DNA from: Metridium senile
Lineage: Eukaryota; Cnidaria; Anthozoa; Actiniaria; Metridiidae
DNA length: 64,000 bases
Assembly: GCA_949775045.1 (NCBI GenBank)
Contig: OX459101.1
Location: 2,720,501-2,784,500, forward strand
Direction of reading: 5' to 3'
In this document: positions 52,930-62,500 of the stretch, piece after piece
Layout: each line of letters begins with the position of its first letter
Numbering within the stretch: position 1 is the first letter of the stretch
Notes under the pieces: generated by a model
Told to the model about the DNA's origin: nothing
The model's database searches: none
Seen by the model: the letters and a program-made list of their open reading frames with translations, nothing else
Position numbers and translations under genes: made by a program

Positions 52930-55900
52930 ATGAAGCCATCATTGATAGTTGTGTTTGTAAGCGTCATCTTTGGTCTTCTTTGGTAAGTACCCCTTTTTAT
53001 GTTAGAAATCACGAAGAATACTTGTTATTAATCGATAACTGCTAAAACACCCGACTATGAAAGGAACCAGACAGCATGATTAGATTTTACTACGGTTTTT
53101 TATATCCCAAGACAATATTTAAGTAACAATGCGCGTAAGATGTAGGCAACTCTCTATTGTTCTGCGTAATATAAAGCAACCTCCACACATAAGAATGTCT
53201 TAGTTTTCAGACTGAAAGTATATCACATAAAATAAAATGTGCAAAAACTCTGTTTCTTTTGTACTAAAAGATCTCGTTCAATCATAAGCGCTCAAAACAA
53301 TAGCCAAATAAAAGTTTACACTTCGATATGTTCCCCACATAGACATTTTGATATATAAAGGCTCAGGAAATCTTAGATGAAAAGGGAATCAGATATCAAA
53401 TAAAATATTAAAAAATCCGCTTAGTTTTGAAATTATGGCAGATTTTCATGTTTTAACCAATGAGATGGACGGATTAGACAATGCACAATTAGCACCTACT
53501 AATTAGTAATCGAAGTAGTTTATTTCAATGGAAGACTCGAAAATACGAGGCACAATAGTATGCGCGTGAGATAAGGGATATCAAAAGTTAGCCGATTTGT
53601 CATTTTCGAGAGACAATTTATATAATGTGAAACATCCTAAAAATAACTCTCCGAAAATAAGAACGCGTTTCATTTAAAATTGCTCTCTTAGAAATTTGCC
53701 AAATTTGGCTAAAGTCGTTCCCACAATGTATCCTAGCAGTACCTAAGACCGATTTACCCAAATCGCGGCTGGAAAACAGGCCAGAGGGAAAATCCCCTGG
53801 GCGCTTTAAAATCCGTTGAGTGCTAAAAAGCTATAACTGACTTTGATGTTGTTATATACTTCGCGCGGACTGTCATTATTCAAGTCGGGTTCATTCATTG
53901 TCTGATTCCTAATTTCCGAATGGTTTGCTCCAAAAAGGATTCGAATATAAATCACACATTGCAGGGCCATGTGAAATGGTGTTTTCGACACTTTTTCGTG
54001 TTCTATACGAGCTTGTTACAACATCTTTCACAGTTTTCTTATCAAGTTCATTATTAATTCACAAGTTTGAACAAAGAAAAATATAAACGTGATGGTCGTT
54101 TAAAAATCCGATCTTAATTGGCATAGAGTTTAGCGATTTTATTTCTTCGTATTCGATCTCTGTATTTAATGGTAAGTTTTGAGAGTTTTTTTCATCTGGT
54201 TTTGGTTTTCAAACACGTTGAAGTCGATTAACAAATCTCTGCTGCACATCGCTTCTTCAATCCACTTCTCTCGGTGTTTGCAAATCCTAAAGATCACTCG
54301 TCGTCGTGTTTAAAATATCATTTATCATTTATCCACCCAATGTGGAAAAACAGTATACCAAACGTTTCGCCGAAGTTGTAAGCAAGGCACTCATGGAAAG
54401 GTTTCTACTTATAGGAAACATTATTCTTTTCAACAATATTTTTAATGATGTAAAAATGAGACTTAGTAAAGAAATAATTGTTTTTTGACGTTTCGGAGCC
54501 ATCACGCTCCATTATCAGATAAAACTAATTACAAAATGCAGAAGTTCGCTTATAAACTAATTTATGTAAATAATTTAGCCTTGATGGAATCGGACTGTAC
54601 ATTCAGGACAGGTTTTAATTCCCTGATGTACAGCATCTCGTGCAGAAGGCAGTCAAATTTGCTGGAACATTTCTTAAGAACAATAAAGTTATTAATTAAG
54701 TTGTCAGGAGCAGTACTATTGTGTTCTTTAATATAGTGTTTATAAATAGATGAAGATTTTTGCTTGTGCTGTTCAACGCGTACATGAAGGTGTCCATTTG
54801 TGAAACCTACATAACCTGCATCGCACAGGTCACATTTAAAAGAATAGACGACACGTTGTTGATTCACAATAGTAGGTTTCAACTCCCGTGTTTTGAGATC
54901 TTCTTCAAGCTTACGGGTGGTAAAGATGGGCTGGATAATGGTACCGACGTTTACGCTAAGATCTTTGAGCTGCTTTTTCACAGTGTCCGCGGACACCTGG
55001 TCCTTAAAAGGGACGACAACACGAACAAGTTCCTCTGGCTCTCGCATAGGGAGCGTTGCTGTTACTCTTGAAGATACAAAGTTCTTGATGGTAGAGTTAA
55101 TCAGGCTAGGTGGGTATTTTAGTCGAACAAACACATCCCTGAGGCGATCGCACTCATCGGAGAAGTAGGTCCATGAGGATGACAGTCGGTAGGCGCGGTC
55201 TAACATTGTTGTTAGTAGGCCACGCTTGTACCGACTGTCAACGTGACTTTGGTGATGGAGTAGCAGTAGTATGTTATTTTTAAATCGTATTGCGTATATT
55301 TTTCACCGTTTTTTTTGCTGGACTTCAACATGTACTTTACAAGACATCTTCCAACCAGCTCCAACACTAGAAAACCGTTCATCCCACCGGGTATGTTTTT
55401 CTTAGTCTTTTACCAACTACCATAGACTTCTTTAATTATTCACCATTGTCTAGGCTGTTTTTTTGCATAATTTCGTACTTTTTTATCGTAGATTTACACG
55501 GTCAAGTTTTTTAGACCCTAGGTTGGTTTTCATTCAACTAACACTTCTCTGACACAATTACAACCACTTTCACCCATCTAATACACGTATACATCCATGG
55601 TAACCGCGTGTAGGGTTAAGCTCTAAGGCCTTGGAGTATGAAACACGTTTGTCATCTACCATAATGACAACAGTTTAACATCTTAGCCCCTGATGAGTCA
55701 TGTTAAACTGGGTTTACCATTACACTATTTCGATCTATTCGTGTATTAGACCACATATGAGCTCATATCACAAATCACCTACAAACACACAAAATATATC
55801 CCTTTACCCTAGCAATAGAGTCCGATTACCCTCTATTATTTAAACAATTGTGGAATTTGGTGTCAAAACCACCGGTGCACCATCTACTAGTGATATTACA

Positions 55901-56863
55901 GTGTTTAAGATTGTATTTTTCTCAACGGCAAGTCCAAGTAACAGCTGACGTGCAATAGCTCAATTGAAATTTCGGAAACTTGCAAATGGTGATGTTGACA
56001 AATGCGTCTTTTTGCGTGATTCGAATGCTTTTGGAGTTGTTTCCAAATTTGTTGAAACAGTTGATGTAGATGTACATGAGAATGTATTTGGCCTTGATCT
56101 GAGTAAGATAGACTGGCTGTCCACTGAGCTTGAGCCAGTAGCATTCTGGATGGAACAAAAGCAGAAACTAGGATTCCTTAAGACTCACTACAGTCTTGCA
56201 GCTGACCAAGGTTTCTTTTGCAGTTGTCTTTATGACGAGTGTGACCATAGGATGACAATACAGAAAAACGTGTTCAACGGAAGTCCCAATACAGGCTTAA
56301 AACAAGACCACGTCATATATCTAAAAGGATTTGATTCGATGAAAGTTATAAGGAACTACGCTCGAGGCTGGCTGGCTGACGCTTCAGGTGGCATTAAAGC
56401 TCGAAATGGCCAACGCCTGCATATTGCCCGCAATTATATCGACGACACAGGAATCCTGCTGTACACTCACGATAGCTCCAATCCCTGTGTTCACAATGGG
56501 CTGAAGGACGTTGTTGTCTACGGGAATCATATCGTACTACGGAACAACCCAGATGACGGTAAAGGTGTTATACGCTATATGGAGCCCGACAAAATTGGCG
56601 CAGATGAAAACATCAGGTACTCTGCTAATGAATTTGAGATTTTGGGTGTAAATAACCCGACTAATTACAGATGCATCTGGCTGACCAATGGTGATCAGCT
56701 TAATCATCACGTGTACCAAGACAACGTGTACTGCAATACTAACACGCCAGTTAGGATGCAAGGCCGCCGTTTTACTCCATCGTATGAGCAAGGAAACATT
56801 GATGCTTCTATTTCCGCTAAATACAATTATCCTCCCTACAATTTAAACATTCCAACCTATTAA
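52930..56863 (+). CDS. Secreted right-handed beta-helix-like protein, two-exon model (join 52930..52982, 56224..56863)
   Basis: Exon 1 encodes a classic signal peptide (MKPSLIVVFVSVIFGLL) and ends TG at a strong GTAAGT donor (52983), phase 2. A good pyrimidine-rich acceptor (TTTCTTTTGCAG, AG at 56222–56223) opens an exon with exactly the one base needed, giving 693 coding bases and 230 residues with a stop at 56861–56863. The mature part has successive short rungs of the N-x-[hydrophobic] type (IQKNVF, VIRNYA, IARNYI, VYGNHI), typical of parallel beta-helix (pectate-lyase-like) folds, plus several Cys. I know no closer family and propose no substrate. The reading frame stays open upstream to 55959, so a longer exon joined to unseen exons is the alternative. 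The 3.2-kb intron hosts a Penelope-like fragment. AATAAA follows at 57328. Confidence 0.55.
52983..54339. other. Intronic sequence, no additional exon found
   Basis: Candidate acceptors (near 53209, 53738 and 54033) all lead quickly to stop codons in the phase set by the signal-peptide exon. No other feature was recognised. Confidence 0.45.
54487..54518 (-). ncRNA. Degenerate hammerhead-ribozyme-like motif of the Penelope-like element
   Basis: The minus strand reads CTGATAATGGAGC, a GTGATG loop, then GCTCCGAAACGTC. This has the hammerhead order of CUGANGA box, stem II (GGAGC with GCTCC, 5 bp), GAAA box and GUC site with almost no stem III, as described for Penelope-like elements. The core box has A where G8 should be (CTGATAA), and one extra T precedes stem II, so cleavage activity is doubtful. 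Confidence 0.45.
54562..55284 (-). pseudogene. Penelope-like element ORF, C-terminal GIY-YIG endonuclease part
   Basis: Reading the minus strand from about 55284, the frame gives LLLLHHQSHVDSRYKRGLL, then MLDRAYRLSSSW, followed by a region ending in the GIY-YIG domain. The first pieces match the conserved HxQSHVDxRYK...MLxRAxxLSS signature that links RT and endonuclease in Penelope-like proteins. The endonuclease is recognised by a CDLC zinc-type pair just before AGYVGFT (the YIG-equivalent YVG), then an HVRVEQH segment carrying the conserved Arg and His, and a downstream Glu in LHEMLYIRELKP. About 240 residues remain of a protein usually over 700. The frame is uninterrupted here, so the copy may be young, but without RT it cannot be autonomous. 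Neighbouring host exons lie on the other strand. Confidence 0.85.
55671..55710. repeat. Perfect 11-bp stem hairpin
   Basis: CAGTTTAACAT (55671–55681) and ATGTTAAACTG (55700–55710) are exact inverted copies around an 18-base loop. The loop holds CTGATGAG, but no GAAA partner box is present, so it is not a hammerhead. Confidence 0.6.
55959..56223 (+). other. Open upstream extension of the beta-helix exon (alternative coding or intron)
   Basis: The frame of the terminal exon is open back to an in-frame stop at 55946–55948, with a possible acceptor AG at 55957–55958. The predicted residues (for example FVETVDVDVHENVFGLDLSK) look protein-like, but this start leaves two bases before the first codon and so does not fit the phase of the signal-peptide exon. 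Either another exon is missing, or this stretch is intronic and open by chance. Confidence 0.35.
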
Positions 56864-57327
56864 CGTATGTTAACGTACAGCTGAGTTGCCATCTAGACTA
56901 AAGAATTCGCATGTGACGTCTAAGATTGGAAATAAGGAAAGCAAACCAGAAGAAGAACTACAACTTTTGATGGCTTCAAAATGAAACATGGTACTCTACG
57001 GATGCCAACCAAAATGTATACAGCAAACATGTTCGCTGAAGATGTGGAATGAAATTGATTGATTGAAACAGAGAGATCACACGAACAATGTTAGAATAGA
57101 AACTCCAAAGTTAATTTTAATCAAAATTTAAAATCGGTTTTACTTAGTACAATGCACGTTAAATAGTGGAAATCAAAGTTCTTGTGTTTCTTTTATAATC
57201 AGGAGGAATCTAGGTGTAGGTTGAGCGTGCAAAAGATACTCACTTATATAAAGGATTCTTCAATTCTTATACATGAAACCTATCGTCGAATTAAGAAAGT
57301 TTGAAATTATTGTGTTAAGACACATGA

Positions 57328-57333
57328 ATAAAG
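57328..57333 (+). promoter_or_regulatory. Candidate poly(A) signal of the beta-helix gene
   Basis: First AATAAA I find downstream of the stop at 56863, which would give a 3' UTR of about 480 bases. Confidence 0.4.
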
Positions 57334-58487
57334 TACACTGCCGTTTGCCTCACGATGTGGTCACTTGGGATGTATATTAAGACTACGAGTAGTACCTGTT
57401 TTCCATCCAGAATCAGTGATTAAAAAACCGAGTGTTGCGGGATTCCTGTGGAGCGCGCCGGAAATAGATCGGGTGAGTAGGGAAAGGAAAAGAAGGGACT
57501 ACAGACAACGCTGTAACAAATGAATTTACCGTTGCTCTAACAACGAGAAATTCCGATTGGCTAAAAACGACCTCGCCTAGCTGTCAAGCGTCAAGGTGAA
57601 ACATTCCAGCACACGGTCATTTAGTTCACTATTGCTGAGCATGAAGATATTTTATTAAAGCGAGTGCTGACCGGTTTTGGCAAGAGCTTGATCTACCAAC
57701 TATTTGTTTTGGCAAAACTAAAACCTCAAAGCTGTTGTTTCGCGAACTCTCCATAAACTATTTTTAAAGAGCAGCCACATGCTGGTAAGGACTAGCGCAT
57801 GCGTACTTTGTGAAAGTGTTTCCAGCGAGGTTTTCCACAAATACTGAATGAAGCACAAGATAAACAGCTTATCGTGAGATTATCGATAATTATGTTCAAA
57901 TCAGCTATCTTTATTCTTGTACTATGAAAAAAAAAAACTAGCACAACTAGCTATTTATGGAGAATGTACTGTACTTCTACAAGTAGGACCAAGCTGCAGT
58001 GAAGGATATTTATTCTAATCAATGCTGTAAGCCCCGAAATAACCTTCATAATCGATTCTATATCAAGTTAATGGTAATTATTATACTTATTTCAATTGTT
58101 CTTTTTGTATAATTTAGTAAGCTTAAATGGCAGTTTTGATTAATTACAATCGTAGCTATTGGTGTAGTTTCAGCTTAATATTTCGTGTCATGCATGTGTA
58201 GACAGCTATGCAGCAACTAAACTATAGCCGTTTCATCATTTGTAATTCATAAAGCAATGTATTTGAATTCATATGTATACAACGATTCTACATTGACAAT
58301 AATAATAATCAATAGAAGAACCAAACTAAGGTCTCGTTATGCAATAGACTAGCAGACTGTTCAAACTCTAAGCGCCTGAAAAACAAAAAAGGATTGCTTG
58401 GACAATTAGTTTACGAGAGCATTTATACCAATACTCCTAAATCATCAAAATATATTACATAGTTGTATACACATAAAACGACGGACA
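57334..58487. other. Intergenic, nothing recognised
   Basis: AT-rich sequence with short CpG-containing patches (about 57430–57480 and 57780–57840). I see no reading frame, RNA gene or inverted repeat worth naming. Confidence 0.5.
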
Positions 58488-58712
58488 TTTTAGGGTCGAA
58501 AATAAGACCCTCGCTTACCTTTTAGGGTCTCGAAATGACGCCGTACCTTTTAGGGTCAGTTTTCGAACATTATACAAGACTATATAGGCCTGAACTATGA
58601 CAATACTTTGTCAAAGTCTGAAAATCGCTCGGAAAGCGAAGTATATTTGATGGACTTAGTGTGTATTAATCAATTTTAAATAACAAAAAATGTGGTCGTA
58701 CCTTTTAGGGTC
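58488..58712 (+). repeat. Cluster of an ACCTTTTAGGGTC motif
   Basis: The 13-base word occurs exactly at 58517–58529, 58545–58557 and 58700–58712, with a shortened TTTTAGGGTC at 58488–58497. The copies are separated by 15–143 bp of dissimilar sequence. It contains TTAGGG but is not a telomere repeat run. Confidence 0.75.
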
Positions 58713-58942
58713 TGAAATCAGTACCTGAGTTAATCTATGCGTACGTTCGCTGCCTCGAGATGTCCCTGTAAAGGTGCGTGAGTTAACACAGTACGTGTTT
58801 GTATGGACCAGGTGAAAAAAGACGTACGGGCCCCATCAAGTGACTTTTTCCGAAGGTTTTCTTAATAGCGAGGGGAATAAATCCACGTGATCAGGTCAAA
58901 GTCCATCGAAAAAAAAACAAAAAAAACATCTTGTTTTCAGTC

Positions 58943-59020
58943 ATGGCCACTCGTTTTTGTAAGAGAAGCAAGGAAGAAATTCAGCAACTGATAAGAGATC
59001 ATTTGTCTTCGTTTGAATAG
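58943..59020 (+). pseudogene. Short coding remnant after a splice-acceptor-like site
   Basis: A TTGTTTTCAG acceptor-like sequence is followed two bases later by an ATG frame of 25 codons (MATRFCKRSKEEIQQLIRDH and five more) ending in TAG, 14 bp before the fold-back hairpin. It resembles the start of a helical DNA-binding or transposase-type N-terminus. The hairpin insertion may have cut it off. Family is unknown. Confidence 0.25.
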
Positions 59021-59034
59021 GGTATATAATAAAA

Positions 59035-59176
59035 CACTTAATGACTGATCCCTCGGGAAATCAGTTAGTTTTGTTTCCCTCGAATCTCAATGTTTCCCTC
59101 GGCCGGAGCCTCGGGAAACATTGAGGCCTCTCGGGAAACAAAACTAACTGTTTCCCTCGGGACCAGTCATTAAGTG
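59035..59176. mobile_element. Fold-back (MITE-like) hairpin element
   Basis: The two arms (about 59035–59101 and 59108–59176) are inverted copies around GCCGGAGC, with outer ends CACTTAATGACTG and CAGTCATTAAGTG. Each arm carries internal CCTCGGGAAA/GTTTCCCTCG words, so there is a second level of palindromy. A few mismatches and a 1–2-base gap are present. Flanks are TA-rich (TATAATAAAA and CTTAATATTA), and no clean TSD could be fixed. Confidence 0.8.
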
Positions 59177-59523
59177 CTTAATATTATCATATGACCACAG
59201 GTGGCCCAACTAGTCCATCTGAGGAATTTTTTAAAGCGAATACTAATTTTTTTTTACCGTGTGCCATATTGGAAAAAGGTTTTTGAGCGCTCAGGCGGGC
59301 TTCCTGTGGTGTATTTGTTTCTATTTGTGTGAATTCGCGCGGATGGGATTCCTGTGGGTTTTCGTCAAAGTCGTGCGGTGTCGAAGAGGGTAGGATTTGG
59401 ACAAGGTAGCATATGGGCATTTTGTCTGCGCATGCGCGAGATCGAATGAGCCTGCTCGGCGCGGCCGCGTCAAGTTTTCGCGCCAAATATCAAATCTCAG
59501 GTGTAAACAAAACAGAAAAAAAC
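59177..59523 (+). promoter_or_regulatory. Presumed promoter and 5' UTR of the transposase-like gene
   Basis: This stretch becomes CpG-rich towards the gene (GCGCATGCGCGAG near 59430, GGCGCGGCCGCGTC near 59457), unlike the AT-rich surroundings, as expected of a promoter or 5' leader. The frame of exon 1 is open back to another ATG at 59413, but that ATG has a poor context. Confidence 0.35.
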
Positions 59524-62500
59524 ATGGCGTTAATTCATCGAGCAATCATTTTATTCACATTTTTAGTAGTTTGTCTCGCTTTTCTCAGTGTAGTAGACAG
59601 TAATCTTTTCCAAGATAAAGAGGGCTGTGTAGTTTGTGGAAAAAAATCGCAAAAAACTCCATTTAGAAATGCAAATTCTTACTCGTCACATTTTCGTTCG
59701 TGTTTCAACTTAAACTATTTTGGTACTAGTGGAGGAATTATCTGTGAAACTTGCAGAAAAGCTGTCCTTGGACACAGAAAAACCGGCAAGGTTTTTTATC
59801 ACGTAAGTGTTAAGTGTTTTTTTTAAAGATTTATACATACCTGAAATAAAACTGATAATGCTATCAACGTTCTTCGTCTCTTGATTTCCGAACTTGCGAA
59901 CAATGATAATAATAAAACATATATTTTGTTACATGTTGTTGTGTCTTTACATAAGTTTAAAGCCGTATTTGTTTACACAAAAGTTCGTAGGAAGGAATTT
60001 ACAGAGACAGAAAGGCAGGGAGAGTAAACAGTGGAAGGGCTACAACGGAAAGGAAAAACAGCAAATTGACAGTCAACCTGCAGCAAGAGATGTGATTTTA
60101 ATACCAAAAGAAGAGTATAAACTTATGGTGGATAGACTAAAATTTTTATCTGAAAGTGAGTATAGCAACGTTGCTGTTAAATCGCAAAATAAAATAAAGT
60201 TCAATACTAATAAATTGTAGCTTTTTAGGGACCAAAAGTTGCTATTACTCAACAAGGCAAACTAAAGTTTCATGCTCATGCTGTCTCCTAATATTCTTAC
60301 TCTCTTTGTTTTGAAGTATTTTGGTTGAGTGATAGCAACTACTGGTTACAAAAACAAATCAAAATGAAACATTAAATTAATTTTATACATTTTTATTTTC
60401 TGCATAGGATGTGATATAACTACTGAACTTGAAAAAGTCAAAACTGCAATACAGAACAACATTAAATCAAAAAAACCACCAGTATATGATCCCACCAAAT
60501 TTAAAGAGCTATGTACCGAGGCAGGTTCCCAAAAGATTTTCGACACCCTCTTGTCTTCTATAACTACTGCAAGACACTCAAAAGACAGAATCAGATTAAA
60601 TGAGAAGAGGCTGGTTTCCTTTATTTATCAATTGTGCTACTCTTTAAGCCAGACTTGCAACTCATTTCAAATAGACCACTCTTTATTTCTAAGAAACAAT
60701 CAAATAAACCAGGAGAGCCTTGAGACAGAACATATCATAGGAAGTACTTGTGCTAGGAGAACTATTAATATTATTGAAAATGAATTGTCATCAAAACACC
60801 AAAGTCATTTAGAAAATTTCTTCTCACAAGCAGTCAAAAACAAATGGTTATTGATACTAGTCATTGATGATTACACATCTATTCATACAAAGAAAAGGCC
60901 ACAAGATAATGAATTGACAGACGCCAAGAACATGTGCACAATTGTAATTAAAGCATTTAAAAACATTGAAGCTATACCAGTAAAAGAAGCCCACTTACTT
61001 CACGACCCAAATGGAATAGATGTAAATAACTGTGAGAAGCTAATAACGTCAGCTACTGTGCTACATGATGTTAGTTTCAGTTATGCATCTGTAATGCCAA
61101 ACTGGCTAACTACTGCATTCTTTAATCCTGAACTAGAGAGAGAACGACTTAACACACATCAATACTGTGATAATGACAACGTCAGAAAAATGAGGAAGAT
61201 GGAGGATTTACATTTAATTGATTTTGTAGAGTTAAGACTAAAATGTAAAAATGACTTTGAAGCTGCATATGACATTGTTCTTGGATCTGGTTTAGCAGAA
61301 TACATAAAAAAGTTTGTACTGATTCAACCTGGTGACTGGCCCTGTCAATTCTACTGTAGACAAATTATATATTCATCATTACAGAAACACATTCAAAACT
61401 ACAAAATCACAAGTCCAGTACATGACCAATTCTCTAATGTTGATCACTCCTATTGCTTTACTGACACATCAGACTCTGTACCATCCAGTAATAATTCATC
61501 TTCTGTTCAGCCATCCATTCTTTCCATTGTCCCAACCATTGGCCCATTGCACATCTCCTTAAATTCAAGAGAACACATTGTTAGTGCCTATCATCCTTTT
61601 TTTAAAACAGTGTATGAGAAAATCTTTCCAAAAAGTAAACTTCCTGACACCCCAAAACCATGGAGAATAAGTTTGATGTTGGAAATTGTTTATGGTGCAT
61701 GGACTTTAATAAGGACTTCCATTTTGAGAAAATTTTTAACATTCAAGGACCTGGAATATGCAACCCTTTTCAACTTGCTTGACAACTACATACCTCTTGT
61801 ACTTTCTGTTTACAGTATTACTTTCAAACTTAACAATTTTCATGAATACTTCAGAGCAATAATACGTATTTGGATAATGTTCACCTGTTTAAGACGACGG
61901 CATTACAACAAGGCTCCACTAGTTTGGCTCAACATGTGCTGTCACTGGGGACGCAATTTTCCTGAAATGTACAATATTTTGCTTAACTATTTAACTATTA
62001 CAGATGAATATCCAGTAGAGAATACTCATAGTATACTTCGTGCGCAAACTAAACCTTCTGACACAGCAGCTCAACTCACCAAAAAGGCAAAAACTATCTT
62101 TCAGTCAAAAGAAAAACAATGTAACTTTAGATCATACTTCACTTCTCCAAAAAAGTTTTCCTTCTCTCACAAACAACTAAAATACCTCAAAGTTAAATGT
62201 GCTGAAGTACTGTCCTCAATGTTTACTGCAATTTCACAGTCTCCAGGTAAAAGTTCCTTTCCCTCAAAAAACCAAGTAATTCTGCCAAATGTTTGCTCAA
62301 GCAGCCCTGTAAAATGTACAGTTTTGCCCATGGGATATCAGGGGGAGACTAGACCTAATGATAACAGTAGATGTGACTTACCAGCATGTAAAGTGACCAG
62401 TTACGATGAAGAATGGAAAATTTTAAATGGTTGTTTCCACTCATTCCATACAGTTTGTCTTGATGGCTCCAGTTGTTGTCCTTTGTGCAAGAGTTTTCTA

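Larger units (their letters stand above)
54340..55300 (-). mobile_element. 5'-truncated Penelope-like retroelement
   Basis: The minus strand carries the end of a Penelope-like ORF (linker and GIY-YIG endonuclease) and 3' sequence with a hammerhead-like motif. The reverse transcriptase domain is absent. Similarity as I read it begins around 55284 and ends somewhere past 54487, so both boundaries are approximate and no TSD was identified. It sits in the intron of the beta-helix gene, in antisense orientation. Confidence 0.75.

Noticed and set aside
54306..55168. Plus-strand frames over the Penelope-like region
   Set aside because: They are antisense shadows of the minus-strand GIY-YIG coding sequence.
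55691..55698. CTGATGAG as a second hammerhead core
   Set aside because: There is no GAAA box or cleavage-site partner nearby; it is the loop of a simple hairpin.
58488..58712. Interstitial telomere repeat
   Set aside because: TTAGGG occurs only once per 13-base word and is never tandem.
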